Positions 7,883-16,947 of a stretch of 64,000 bases of DNA are shown piece by piece. Positions within the stretch are counted from its first letter, which is position 1. Every line of letters begins with the position of its first letter. A program made the translations under genes and the position numbers. The notes under the pieces were generated by a model. It was not told the DNA's origin and did not search any database. It saw only the letters and a program-made list of their open reading frames with translations. This DNA comes from Roseiarcus sp963749715 (GTDB lineage Bacteria; Pseudomonadota; Alphaproteobacteria; Rhizobiales; Beijerinckiaceae): positions 1-64,000 of the forward strand of contig CAVVNR010000012.1 of NCBI GenBank assembly GCA_963749715.1, written 5' to 3'.

Positions 7883-9016
7883 TTGACGACGTTTCCTATC
7901 CTCCAGTTCGGCACCAGCCGCTTCCTGCAGGCGCATGTCGACCTGTTCGTCAGCCAAGCGCTAGCTCGCGGCGAGGCCATGGGCAACATCGCCGTGGTGC
8001 GGACCACATCGAGCGAGGAAAGCCGCAAGCGCCTCGACGCCTTTGCGACCGGCAAGCCCTACTGCGTTCGGGTGAAAGGCCTCGCCGGCGGGAAAACCGT
8101 GGACGAGAGCGTGGAGGTGACAAGCGTCGCCGGCGGCTTCGACGCCGCCACGCAATGGGACGAGGTCGAGCGCCTGTTCAATGCGGCGCGCTGCGCAGTG
8201 TCGAACACCGCCGATCGCGGCTACGACACCGATCCCGCCGACCGGCCGGACGCTGGGCCGCCGAAATCGTTTCCGGCCAAGCTTGCCAAACTCTTGCTCG
8301 CGCGCCATCGCGCCAACGCCGGGCCGATCACGCTTTTCCCGTGCGAGTTGACGCCTGCCAACGGCAACGTTCTGCGCGGCGTGGTGCTCGGGGTGCTCGA
8401 TCGGTGGGAGGTTCCGGCGTCGGCGCGCCGGTGGGTCGAGAAGGACTGCGTCTGGGTCAATTCGCTGGTCGACCGCATCGTCTCCGAGTCGCTCGAGCCG
8501 GTGGGGGCGGTGGCTGAGCCCTATGCGCTTTGGGCGATCGAGGACCAACCCGGCCTCGAGCTTCCCTGCCGGCACCCTGCGATCGTGGCGACCAGCGATC
8601 TCAAGCCTTACGAGCGGCTGAAACTCTTCATTCTCAACCTCGGCCACACGTATCTCGCTGAAATCTGGGAGCGGGACGCCGGCGCGCCGACAGTCACGGT
8701 GCGCGAGGCGATGGCGGACAGGGCGATGCGCGCCGAACTCGACCAGCTCTATGACGAGGAAGTACTCCCGGTGTTCGCCGGGATCGGAATGCGAGAGGAG
8801 GCCGACGCCTATCGGGCGACCGTCATCGAACGGTTCTGCAATCCCTTTCTCGACCATCAACTCGCGGAAATCTTCATCAACCACGACGCCAAGAAGCGAC
8901 GCCGTTTCGTCGGCCTCATCGAACTCGCAGAGGCGAACGGCATTGGGGTCAGGCTGCCGCGGCTCAGAGCGGCGCTTGCTTCCGACCCCGAAGGCCGTGT
9001 AGCCCATTCTGGATGA
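7883..9016 (+). CDS. Mannitol dehydrogenase-family reductase (tagaturonate/fructuronate reductase-like)
   Basis: This 377-residue protein begins ILQFGTSRFLQAHVDLFVSQ, the NAD-binding start seen in UxaB/UxuB and mannitol dehydrogenases, and contains KLFILNLGHTYLAEIW in the C-terminal domain. It starts at a TTG 4 bases after the LgoD-like gene, so the two are probably co-translated. Together they could convert L-galactonate to tagaturonate and then to altronate, or a similar pair of steps. It is shorter than E. coli UxaB (about 480 residues). No dehydratase, kinase or aldolase to finish the pathway is present here. Confidence 0.75.
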   Translation: MTTFPILQFGTSRFLQAHVDLFVSQALARGEAMGNIAVVRTTSSEESRKRLDAFATGKPYCVRVKGLAGGKTVDESVEVTSVAGGFDAATQWDEVERLFNAARCAVSNTADRGYDTDPADRPDAGPPKSFPAKLAKLLLARHRANAGPITLFPCELTPANGNVLRGVVLGVLDRWEVPASARRWVEKDCVWVNSLVDRIVSESLEPVGAVAEPYALWAIEDQPGLELPCRHPAIVATSDLKPYERLKLFILNLGHTYLAEIWERDAGAPTVTVREAMADRAMRAELDQLYDEEVLPVFAGIGMREEADAYRATVIERFCNPFLDHQLAEIFINHDAKKRRRFVGLIELAEANGIGVRLPRLRAALASDPEGRVAHSG

Positions 9017-9105
9017 TGTCATCGTCATCCAAACGAAGCACCCTCCGGGTAACTGGAGATGCAAATGGCGAGAGCGACCTTGCTCTCATCAATGGAGGAA
9101 GCCTC

Positions 9106-10068
9106 ATGAAGACAATGCTCATTGCGGCCGCCGTAGCGATGGCCGCCGCGCTCAGCGCGCCGAGCTACGCCGCTGACAAACCGACGATACCGATCATCGT
9201 CAAGGACACCACGTCGAACTATTGGCAAATCGTGCTGGCGGGCGCGCGCAAGGCCGGCCAAGACCTCGGCGTCAAGGTTCCCGAGCTCGGCGCCCAGTCT
9301 GAATCCGACATCAACGGCCAGATTTCGATCCTCGAGAACGCAGTATCCGAGAAGCCGGCCGCGGTTGTCATCTCCCCGACCGAGTTCAAGGCGCTCGGCA
9401 AGCCGGTCGACGAAGCGGCGAAGAAAGTGCCGATTATCGGCATCAATTCGGCGGCGAACTCCAAGGCCTTTACCTCGTTCCTGACTACCGACAACGTCCA
9501 GGGCGGGCGCATCGGGGCCGACGGCCTCGCCCAGGCGATCACCGAGAAGTATGGCAAGGCAGAGGGCGAGGTCGCGCTCATCACCTCATTGCCGGGCGTC
9601 GGTTCGCTCGACCAGCGCGCCAAAGGCTTCAAAGAGGAACTCGCGGCAAAGTATCCCGGCCTGAAACTCGTAGCGGACAAGGTGGCGGACGGACAGGCGA
9701 CGACCGGCCTCAACATCATGACCGATCTCATCACCGCCAACCCGAACCTGCGCGGCGTCTTCGCCTCCAATCTGATCATGGCGCAGGGCGCCGGCCAGGC
9801 GATCGCGGAAAACAAGAAGGCTGACACCATCAAACTCGTGGGCTTCGACAGCGACGACAAACTCATCGGCTTCCTCAAGGACGGCACAATCTATGCGCTC
9901 GTCGTCCAGGATCCCTATCGCATGGGCTATGACGGCGTAAAAACCGCGCTTGCGGTGTCCAAGGGCGAAAAAGTGCCGGCCAATGTCGACACCGGCGCCA
10001 ACCTGATCACCAAGGCCAACATGGATGGCGAAAAGCAGCACGCGCTGCTCTTCCCGAAGGTGAAATGA
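9106..10068 (+). CDS. Ribose-type sugar ABC transporter, periplasmic binding protein
   Basis: This RbsB-like protein (Peripla_BP_4 type, 320 residues) has a clear signal peptide (MKTMLIAAAVAMAAALSAPS, cleavage after SYA). Family features include the start IPIIVKDTTSNYWQIVLAGA and the hinge-region GVFASNLIMAQGAGQA. The ATG at 9106 is chosen because it opens the signal peptide and follows a TGGAGGA site. It precedes its ATPase and permease genes. Context with two hexonate dehydrogenases suggests a sugar acid or related polyol as ligand. The gene is followed by a strong hairpin. Confidence 0.9.
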   Translation: MKTMLIAAAVAMAAALSAPSYAADKPTIPIIVKDTTSNYWQIVLAGARKAGQDLGVKVPELGAQSESDINGQISILENAVSEKPAAVVISPTEFKALGKPVDEAAKKVPIIGINSAANSKAFTSFLTTDNVQGGRIGADGLAQAITEKYGKAEGEVALITSLPGVGSLDQRAKGFKEELAAKYPGLKLVADKVADGQATTGLNIMTDLITANPNLRGVFASNLIMAQGAGQAIAENKKADTIKLVGFDSDDKLIGFLKDGTIYALVVQDPYRMGYDGVKTALAVSKGEKVPANVDTGANLITKANMDGEKQHALLFPKVK

Positions 10069-10074
10069 ACGCCT

Positions 10075-10108
10075 GGGGCGCGTCCGCGCGGACGCGTCGG
10101 CGCGCCCC
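10075..10108 (+). terminator. Strong GC hairpin after the binding-protein gene
   Basis: GGGGCGCG (10075-10082) pairs with CGCGCCCC (10101-10108), and an alternative inner stem CGCGTCC/GGACGCG also forms. It starts 7 bases after the stop codon. There is no T-run, so it is more likely a transcript-stabilising or partial-termination element that keeps binding-protein mRNA above the downstream genes. Confidence 0.5.
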
Positions 10109-10221
10109 TCGGGTTTCGAACCCAGATTGACGAGCCGACGCAAGCGCCGCTTGCGCAACGTCGAATTGCGGTCAATGATCCCGCCCGGGCAAAAAGAACC
10201 CACCTCGCAACGAGCGGGACC

Positions 10222-11733
10222 ATGACCTCGGTAGACACGGCCGTCCGTACTGATGGCGAGGCGCTTCTCGCCTTGCGGAAGCTCGACAAGCGCTTCGGCG
10301 CGACGCACGCCCTCAAAGCCGTCGATCTGACCTTCGAGCAAGGCGAAATTCATGCGATCGTCGGCGAGAACGGCGCCGGAAAATCGACCCTCATCAAGCT
10401 GCTGACCGGCGTCCATCCGCGCTCGTCGGGAGAAGTCTTGTGGCGCGGAACGCCGGTCGCGCTGGCGACGCCGCATGAGGCGATCAATCTCGGCATCAAC
10501 GCGGTCCATCAGGAAGTCGTGCTGTGCTCGCACCTCACGGTCGCGGCCAATATCTTTCTCGGCGACGAGGAGATGCGCGGGGGTCTCCTCGACCACAAGC
10601 GGATGGTGCGCGACGGGCAGAAGTTGCTGGACGACCTGGGGTTCGCCCTGCCCGCGAATGCGATCCTCTCGTCATTGACCATCGGCCAGCAGCAGCTCGT
10701 CGCGACCGCCCGCGCCGAGCGGCGCGGCGCAAAATTTCTCATCTTCGATGAGCCCACCGCCTATCTCACCCGCCAGGAAACGGCGGCTCTCTTCAAACTG
10801 ATCCGGCGGCTCAAAGCCAATGGGGTCACGATCGTATATATCAGCCACCGGCTGGAAGAGGTGTTCGAGCTCTGCGACCGGGTGTCGGTTTTGCGCGACG
10901 GCGCGCTCGTCGGCACGCGCAGGACAGACGAAACGAACGAAGCCGCCCTCATCGCGCTCATGATCAACCGCACGATCGAGCAGATCTATCACAAGGAGAC
11001 GATCCCGATCGGCGCGACAATTCTCGCGACCGAGGCGCTCTCCGGGCAAGGCTTTCGCGATGTCTCGATCGAGGTGCGCGAAGGCGAGATCGTCGGGCTC
11101 TACGGCCTCATCGGCGCCGGTCGCAGCGAGTTCGTCCAGAGCGTCTTCGGCCGTCATCCGGCAAGCGGCGGCCGCATCTCCTGGCTGGGACGGGAGGTCT
11201 CGATACGCAGCGAGCGGGAGGCGATGGATCTGGGGATCGCGCTCGCCCCCGAAAGCCGCAGAGACCAAGGCCTTTGCCTCAGTCTTGGCGTTGGCTTCAA
11301 CATCAATCTGCCGATCTTCAAACGGCTGAGCGTGGGCCCGCTGATCAATCTCGGGCGGGAATCCGTAGCGGCCGATAGGCAGATCCGCGATGTTCAGATC
11401 AAGACGGCTTCGCGCGCTGCCCCTGTCTCGAGCCTTTCCGGCGGCAATCAGCAGAAGGTCGTGATCGGCAAATGGCTCAATCATGGCGCCAAGCTCTTCA
11501 TTTTCGATGAGCCGACCGTTGGCGTCGACGTCGGGACCAAGGCGGAGATCTACCGGCTGTTGGCGTCCCTGCTTAAAAAGGGCGCCGGGGTCATCATGAT
11601 CTCGTCGTATCTTCCAGAAGTCTACGAGCTGGCCGACACGCTGCACGTGTTCCGTCGCGGCGGAATTGTCGCCAGCCATGGACATAAAGACGCGTCGCAC
11701 GAAACAATCCTTAGCGAGGCGATCGGCGTCTAA
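10222..11733 (+). CDS. Sugar ABC transporter ATPase with two nucleotide-binding domains (RbsA/MglA type)
   Basis: This 503-residue protein has two ABC domains. The first has Walker A GENGAGKST, a signature-like LTIGQQQL and Walker B LIFDEPTAYLT. The second has the degenerate Walker A region LIGAGRSEF typical of the CUT2 class, the signature LSGGNQQKV and Walker B FIFDEPTVGVD. It drives uptake with the permease that starts 15 bases after its stop and the binding protein upstream. A gap of about 150 bases with a hairpin separates it from the binding-protein gene. Only one intact ATP site is expected, as in other CUT2 ATPases. Confidence 0.93.
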   Translation: MTSVDTAVRTDGEALLALRKLDKRFGATHALKAVDLTFEQGEIHAIVGENGAGKSTLIKLLTGVHPRSSGEVLWRGTPVALATPHEAINLGINAVHQEVVLCSHLTVAANIFLGDEEMRGGLLDHKRMVRDGQKLLDDLGFALPANAILSSLTIGQQQLVATARAERRGAKFLIFDEPTAYLTRQETAALFKLIRRLKANGVTIVYISHRLEEVFELCDRVSVLRDGALVGTRRTDETNEAALIALMINRTIEQIYHKETIPIGATILATEALSGQGFRDVSIEVREGEIVGLYGLIGAGRSEFVQSVFGRHPASGGRISWLGREVSIRSEREAMDLGIALAPESRRDQGLCLSLGVGFNINLPIFKRLSVGPLINLGRESVAADRQIRDVQIKTASRAAPVSSLSGGNQQKVVIGKWLNHGAKLFIFDEPTVGVDVGTKAEIYRLLASLLKKGAGVIMISSYLPEVYELADTLHVFRRGGIVASHGHKDASHETILSEAIGV

Positions 11734-11748
11734 GGCAAGGGCGAGGAA

Positions 11749-12771
11749 ATGACCACGGGAACGACCGACCAGACGATCGCTCAGCCGCGCCGAAGCGGCG
11801 CGGGGCTCAATCTGCTTCTCAGCCTCACCCTGCTCGGCCTGCTGCTCATCATGTGGCTCATCCTGTCGATCGAGACGACAACGTTCTGGACCGCCAACAA
11901 TATTTCCAACCTCTTGCGCCAGGGCGCGATGATCGCGATTCTCGCCATCGGCGAGACTTTCGCCATCATCACCGGCGGCATCGATCTTTCGGTCGGCGCT
12001 ATTGCCGGCTTCGTCTCAATGATGGTCGCGTTGCTGCTTACGCACGATCTCGGCTTCGCTTCGTCGATCGCCGGGGCGGTGGCGATATCGCTCGGCATCG
12101 GGATTTTCATCGGCCTCTTTCACGCCTTCGGCATCGTGCAGATGGGCCTGCCTCCATTCATCATGACGCTGGCGACGATGTACGCGCTACGAGGCATCGG
12201 GCTCCTCATCACCAACGGCGCGACGATTTCGATCACCAATGACGCTTTCACCGGTTTCTCGCGCGCAAGCTTCCTCGGCTTTCCCTGGACGGACGGGACG
12301 TGGTTCGCAATTCCGATGCTGTTCTGGATGGTCGTGCTGGTCGCTGTGCCGGCCTATATCCTCCTCAACCACAGCCGGTGGGGTCGATACCTTTTTGCCG
12401 TCGGTTCGAATTCCGAAGCTGCGCGGCTCTCTGGCGTCAACGTCAAGATGGTGATCTATCTTGCCTACGTGATCTCGGCGTTCTGCGCCGCCTTTGTCGG
12501 CATTCTGCTCGCCATGCGCATCGGCATCGGCAATCCGACCCAGGGCGAAGGCTGGGAACTGCAAGCGATAGCCTCGTCCGTGATCGGCGGGACGAGCCTT
12601 TTCGGCGCGGTCGGCTCGGTCCACGGGCCTTTGATCGGCTCGTTCATCCTGACGACGATTAATAATGGCGCCAACTTGCTCAATCTCAATCCATTCTGGC
12701 AGCGGATCATCACCGGCGCGCTCATCATCATCGTCGTCTATTTCGACAGCCTGAGACGCAGAAAGCGCTGA
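11749..12771 (+). CDS. Sugar ABC transporter permease (RbsC type)
   Basis: This 340-residue inner-membrane protein has about nine to ten hydrophobic segments and the CUT2 permease motif GGIDLSVGAIAGF. Later motifs include GSNSEAARLSGVNVK and SVIGGTSLFGAVGSVHGPLIG. It forms the channel for the transporter whose ATPase ends 15 bases upstream. The GAGGAA site just before the ATG supports the start. It is followed after 8 bases by the TPR-methyltransferase, so that gene may be in the same transcript. Confidence 0.93.
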   Translation: MTTGTTDQTIAQPRRSGAGLNLLLSLTLLGLLLIMWLILSIETTTFWTANNISNLLRQGAMIAILAIGETFAIITGGIDLSVGAIAGFVSMMVALLLTHDLGFASSIAGAVAISLGIGIFIGLFHAFGIVQMGLPPFIMTLATMYALRGIGLLITNGATISITNDAFTGFSRASFLGFPWTDGTWFAIPMLFWMVVLVAVPAYILLNHSRWGRYLFAVGSNSEAARLSGVNVKMVIYLAYVISAFCAAFVGILLAMRIGIGNPTQGEGWELQAIASSVIGGTSLFGAVGSVHGPLIGSFILTTINNGANLLNLNPFWQRIITGALIIIVVYFDSLRRRKR

Positions 12772-12779
12772 GGGCGCGA

Positions 12780-13838
12780 GTGGCGTACAACCCTCTGGCC
12801 TGCGGCGATCTCATCGCCGAGCGCCGCTTCGCTTACGCCAAGGCCGCCGCCGACCGGGGCGACATCGGCGCGGCGGCGGAGATGTTCGAGCAGACGTTGG
12901 AACGCGCGCCGCAATGGGCGGCGGCATGGTTCGCCCTCGGCGAGGCGCGCGAAACGCTCGGCGACCTCGACGCAGCCGAGCAGGCTTTTCGCATGACGGT
13001 GATCGCCGATCCTGCCGATACGCAAGGGGCGATGGCGCGGCTCGCGCTCATCGGACGAGGCGACGCCCCGCCCGCGCTGCCTGCAGCCTATGTCGCCAGG
13101 CTTTTCGACGGTTACGCGGAACGCTTCGACGCGCATCTGACCCAGACGCTCCTCTATCGCGCCCCTGCCCTCATCGCCGAAGCTATCAGCGCAGCCGCGC
13201 CCGGCCGCCGTTTCGCTCGCGCGCTCGACCTCGGCTGCGGCACCGGCCTGATGGGACAGGCGCTGCGGGCCAGCGTCGACCATCTGACCGGCGTGGACCT
13301 TTCCCCGGGCATGATCGCCAAGGCGCGCGAGCGCGGCGTCTACGATGCGCTCGAAGTCGACGACGCCACCGCGCTCCTGATGCGCAAGCCGCCAGCGGCG
13401 TTCGATCTTGTCGTCGCCGCCGACTCGCTGGTCTATATCGGCGACCTCGGGCAAGTGTTCGCCGCTGTCGCCCGCTCGCTGACCGCTGATGGCCTCATCG
13501 CGTTTTCGGTCGAGACCCGCGAGGGCGAAGGCTTCGCGCTCGGCGCTTCGATGCGCTTCGCCCATTCGCGCCCCTACCTCGAGGCGACGGCTCGCGACTC
13601 GGGCTTGAGCCCCACCCTCATCCGGCCCGCTTCGACTCGGCGCGAGCGCGGAAGAGATGCGCCGGGGCTGATCTGCGTGTTGGAGCGGACGAAGCCGCCG
13701 AGCGTCGCCCAGGCTCCACCGGCCGAGCCAAGCAAGGCTAAGCGTAAGCCAAATGAAACAGACAAGATTGCTTGGGTTTGCTTGGTTTTATTCGTCCAAA
13801 ACGGGAGCTTTCAATGGGCTATGCCCAATTCCAAATAG
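12780..13838 (+). CDS. TPR-containing class I SAM methyltransferase
   Basis: The N-terminal 80 residues hold tetratricopeptide-like helices (AAAEMFEQTLERAPQWAAAW, GDLDAAEQAFRMTV). A Rossmann methyltransferase domain follows with motif I LDLGCGTGLMG and the acidic VDLSPGMIAKARERG. The start is a GTG 8 bases after the permease stop. The substrate cannot be told from sequence. The last 45 residues (after VLERTKPP) are unlike the family, rich in proline and lysine, with lower-GC codons, and may be a recent read-through extension. Its link to sugar-acid transport may be only positional. Confidence 0.75.
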   Translation: MAYNPLACGDLIAERRFAYAKAAADRGDIGAAAEMFEQTLERAPQWAAAWFALGEARETLGDLDAAEQAFRMTVIADPADTQGAMARLALIGRGDAPPALPAAYVARLFDGYAERFDAHLTQTLLYRAPALIAEAISAAAPGRRFARALDLGCGTGLMGQALRASVDHLTGVDLSPGMIAKARERGVYDALEVDDATALLMRKPPAAFDLVVAADSLVYIGDLGQVFAAVARSLTADGLIAFSVETREGEGFALGASMRFAHSRPYLEATARDSGLSPTLIRPASTRRERGRDAPGLICVLERTKPPSVAQAPPAEPSKAKRKPNETDKIAWVCLVLFVQNGSFQWAMPNSK

Positions 13839-14191
13839 AAATTTTCCTCCACGCCGCGCCTCCCCCGCCGCCCCGCGCCGCGCAAGCTCGCCTTGCATTT
13901 CTGCCAGCCCAATGAACATAGGTTCAATTCTGTTTTTCGCAAGACCCTGGTCAAAATATTTCTAGCGACGTCCTCGGGCTCTTATTCCCCCTTGGCGTTG
14001 GAAGGGGACGCCCCGAAAATATCGGAGGCCTCCGACAATTCACGACCCTGTCGAGAGGACCCTTCAGGCTCACGCCAAGTGATGCCGCCTACGCGGAAGC
14101 GATCGAAAGGTCCCTCCTCCGCATTTTTTCCTGGTCATATCAGAGGTGGCGGTTCGCCCAAAACCGCCGCGCTGAAGTTCGCACCAGGCTC
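13839..14191. other. Non-coding gap, no gene recognised
   Basis: These 353 bases hold short ORFs on both strands with no family resemblance and no RNA gene that I can recognise. Minor features are a small palindrome TCGGAGGCCTCCGA near 14025 and a GGCGGTT/AACCGCC hairpin at 14148-14168, just after the stop of the GcrA-like gene, which may help end that transcript. Confidence 0.5.
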
Positions 14192-14737
14192 TCAGAACGG
14201 CCGCCACGGACTCGGGAGCGCGCGGAATGCCTGCCGCTCGCGCGGGCTCCGCCTGGCGCCTGCGTTTGGCCGCCGATAGGCCATCCGGCAATGGCCGGCG
14301 CAATAGGACTGGCCCTTCGCCGGCGTAAGCCCGCAATAGGCGAACTCGCCGGTTCTCGGATCCCCGAGCGGCCATCGACAGGCAAACTCGCGAATCTCCT
14401 CAAACCTCACCCGCTGCATGTCTCCAACTTCGGCTTCGCCAAAAATCCAGGCCGTCTTGCCCTCGGGTTCGCGAGCGAGGGCGGCGGAGCCGTAGCCGCC
14501 AGCGCTGGGCTTCGTGTTTGCAACCGCCCAATGCGCCCGATCCGTCCGCGTCCGCATCTTGCGGGGCCGAGCAGCGCGCCCGTCGCCGTCAAGCTTGATC
14601 CCGATCCGATTCGCCTTGCCGATTACGGCGTTGCGTGACGCTGCGCCGAGCGCGGCCGCGATAGCGCTTGCGCTTCTGCCTTCGAGAGCGAGCCTCTTCA
14701 GGTCCTCGACCGCCTCTGCCGTCCATAACATTTGCAA
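14192..14737 (-). CDS. GcrA-family cell-cycle regulator (paralog-like)
   Basis: The N-terminus has the GcrA helix-turn-helix (MLWTAEAVEDLKRLALEG, then ASRNAVIGKANRIGIKL), and the C-terminus has the family pattern CRWPLGDP...YCGLTPAKGQSYCAGHC. GcrA binds RNA polymerase sigma-70 and acts at CcrM-methylated promoters in alphaproteobacteria. The protein is 181 residues, near the usual length. The second ATG (14731) aligns best with other family members. The middle region is divergent (RTDRAHWAVANTKPSAGGY), which suggests an accessory copy rather than the main cell-cycle GcrA. Confidence 0.75.
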   Translation of the reverse strand: MQMLWTAEAVEDLKRLALEGRSASAIAAALGAASRNAVIGKANRIGIKLDGDGRAARPRKMRTRTDRAHWAVANTKPSAGGYGSAALAREPEGKTAWIFGEAEVGDMQRVRFEEIREFACRWPLGDPRTGEFAYCGLTPAKGQSYCAGHCRMAYRRPNAGARRSPRERQAFRALPSPWRPF

Positions 14738-15003
14738 AACTCCAATGGCGAAAACCGCGGCCGTTACAGCCGCACCGGAATGGTCTTGACGACAGCTATT
14801 CTTTTCCTGCGCGACAGCCGGATATCGCAGCCGCCACGACCCGCCCGTCTTGGCAGAACTTCTAATTTCTTCAGCATGTTAAAAAAACGGAGGACGAATC
14901 AATCGCGTATTTGGAATTGTCCGACACGAGCGAAAAATACGGTATGGTAGGCGTCGCGGCGCGGAACGTGAGCATTGGTGTTCCGAACAGGTGGGAGACC
15001 GCG

Positions 15004-15690
15004 ATGCGCAGCTCGGAGCGGGCGGGGTCCACGGGAACGCCGCCGTATACGTCCTATCGGACGTTCAAGACGTTCATCCACGACCTCGTTGAGCATGGCG
15101 TTCCGTCACGGATCGACCGCAGCGTGTTGACGCGCTTTTCAGGGGTAGTCGGCACTCAGCTGATGCATGCGCTTCGGTTTCTCGGCCTGATCGGGGACCA
15201 TGGACGCCCCACGCAGCGGCTGAAGGAGCTCGTGAACGCGCACAGCGCCGGGCGTTGGCCGGAGAAGCTGCTCGAGCTCCTTCGCCAGGAATATGCTCCG
15301 ATGTTCGCGATCGAGCTCGAAACGGCTACGCCCTCCCATTTCAATGAGGCGTTCAGGAAGGCTTTCCCCGCTGCGGACGCGGTCGTCCTCAAGTGCGTGA
15401 CGTTTTTTCTTTACGCCGCGAATGATGCGGGCGTGCAGATAAGCGGCCGGGTCCTGAAGGGCCGGAAGCCGCGGGCTCCCACCCCGCGCAGGAGACTGGC
15501 CAGACCCGAGTTTGCGGATCCGCAGGAAATCGAAGCAGGAACGCCGCAGCCTCAATCCGCCCCGTCCGATATCGACGCCAAGAAACCGTCAGAGGTCCTT
15601 CTCATGCACCTCGACCCGAATGAGATGGACGACGAACAGCAAGCTGCGGTCTGGACCCTGTTGAAGTATTTCAAGGCGAAGGGACTGTGA
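15004..15690 (+). CDS. DUF5343 domain protein
   Basis: A 228-residue protein whose N-terminal half matches the DUF5343 pattern (PPYTSYRTFKTFIHDLVEHG, then GTQLMHALRFLGLI and TQRLKELV). The fold resembles a winged-helix region. The C-terminal part is charged and proline-rich and ends with DEQQAAVWTLLKYFKAKGL. The ATG at 15004 follows GGTGGGAGACC; an upstream in-frame start at 14911 is possible but lacks a good ribosome site. The gap before it (14738-15003) is AT-rich and probably carries the promoters of this gene and of the divergent GcrA-like gene. Function is unknown; the domain is often found on mobile or accessory DNA. Confidence 0.65.
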   Translation: MRSSERAGSTGTPPYTSYRTFKTFIHDLVEHGVPSRIDRSVLTRFSGVVGTQLMHALRFLGLIGDHGRPTQRLKELVNAHSAGRWPEKLLELLRQEYAPMFAIELETATPSHFNEAFRKAFPAADAVVLKCVTFFLYAANDAGVQISGRVLKGRKPRAPTPRRRLARPEFADPQEIEAGTPQPQSAPSDIDAKKPSEVLLMHLDPNEMDDEQQAAVWTLLKYFKAKGL

Positions 15691-15774
15691 GAACCGGGCC
15701 TGGAGCCGCTTGCATGAAGTCGCTCCCGCCCGGGGGGAACCTTCATTTGCGCTTCCGTTTGTTGGGGCCAGATT

Positions 15775-15835
15775 GTCATGACGAGGAGCGAAGCGGCGCG
15801 GCGATGCAACGCACCGCCGCTTCGCTCGCGATGAC
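15775..15835. repeat. Palindromic intergenic repeat, copy 2
   Basis: Left arm GTCATGACGAGGAGCGAAGC and right arm GCTTCGCTCGCGATGAC form a large hairpin of the same class as the element at 264-355. It lies between the DUF5343 and YihY genes, which converge on it, and may act as a shared bidirectional transcript end. Confidence 0.6.
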
Positions 15836-15889
15836 GGCTGCATTTCCGTCTAAGCGAGCTACGCCCTGCCCGGTCCCCCCTTTCCGGCC

Positions 15890-16804
15890 TCATCCATCCA
15901 ACGGCGCTTGCTGGTGAGATTGCGTGCTTTCAGCTTCCCGCCGCTCCCGCCGCGCCCGGATGATCGCCGCGTTGAACTCCCCGCCGAACACGAACAGGAG
16001 CGCGACCCAATAGAGATAGACAAGGGCGATCATCACCGACGCTAAACCCGCATAGGTCGAAATGTAATTGCGCAAATATTCACTCAAATAGGCCCCGAAA
16101 ATCTCGCCAAACGCGATACTGGCGACGAAGGTGACCGCGACGCCGGGCAGGATGTCGAGAAATCTCACCCGGTGGGCGGGCAGGATGATGTGGGCGAGAA
16201 TGAGCGAGATTGCGAGCATGGCGGCGGCGACGCCGATGCGCACGAAGGTCAGGAGTTCATGCGCTTGCTCCACCGCGGGAAAGAAGGCCGCGAGCGTGTC
16301 GAGGATCAGCGGCCCGAGCACGACCAGGAAGGCCAGGGTCAAGAGCGCAATCGACCCCACCAGAACGAGCCCGAGCGACTGGAGCCGCAACAGCCACCAA
16401 GGTCTCGGCTCGACGAGGCCGTAGGCGCGATTGAGCCCGACCCGGAGCGCTTCGATCGCGCTTGAAGCGAAATAGAACGAAAAGACCGCGCCGAAGGTAA
16501 GCAACCCGCCGCTGCGCGGCGTCGTCAAGACCCGCTCCACCTCCTCGGCGATCGGGCGAGCCACGACCTCCGGCCATTCGGCGAACACGAGCTTTGCAGC
16601 TTCCTTGGCCAGTTCGCCCGAGCCCAAGAACCCGGCGAGCGCGGCGACAAAGATCAGGAACGGGAACAGCGACGTCAGCAGCGTCAAGCCGATATAGCTG
16701 GCGATCGCCCAGCCATCGTCCGCGGCGAATTTCTCCGCCGCCTGCCAGACGATTCTGAAGCTTGCGCCCACCCTCGCCCCGAGCCTCCCGTCGTGGACGC
16801 CCAT
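15890..16804 (-). CDS. YihY/BrkB-family inner membrane protein
   Basis: This protein of about 304 residues has five to six hydrophobic helices and family signatures: the opening FAADDGWAIASYIGLTLLTS, then SSAIEALRVGLNRAYG, and the end LASVMIALVYLYWVALLFVF followed by GGEFNAAI. The family was once called ribonuclease BN but is now regarded as membrane proteins of uncertain function. The ATG at 16804 (MGVHDGRLGARVG) is preferred; longer in-frame starts run toward the divergent mcd gene. The stop is followed by the palindromic repeat. Confidence 0.88.
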   Translation of the reverse strand: MGVHDGRLGARVGASFRIVWQAAEKFAADDGWAIASYIGLTLLTSLFPFLIFVAALAGFLGSGELAKEAAKLVFAEWPEVVARPIAEEVERVLTTPRSGGLLTFGAVFSFYFASSAIEALRVGLNRAYGLVEPRPWWLLRLQSLGLVLVGSIALLTLAFLVVLGPLILDTLAAFFPAVEQAHELLTFVRIGVAAAMLAISLILAHIILPAHRVRFLDILPGVAVTFVASIAFGEIFGAYLSEYLRNYISTYAGLASVMIALVYLYWVALLFVFGGEFNAAIIRARRERREAESTQSHQQAPLDG

Positions 16805-16947
16805 TCTGGCTCGGCGGGGCCGCGAACGCCACCCGGGCGCCCACGAATTCTCAACCGACGTCGCCAAAAAGACGCATTGCCACGGCGGTCGGCGCGACGC
16901 ATGCTGCGGCGCAGCATTGGCCGCCAACCCGAAGGAGAGACGCCCCC

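Noticed and set aside
10109..10125. GGGTTTCGAACCC resembles a tRNA T-arm between the binding-protein and ATPase genes.
   Set aside because: No acceptor, D or anticodon arms at tRNA spacing, and the loop has an extra base. It is only a short palindrome.
15890..16927. YihY called ribonuclease BN.
   Set aside because: The name is a historical misassignment; true RNase BN/Z is a different metallo-beta-lactamase family, and this protein is all membrane helices.
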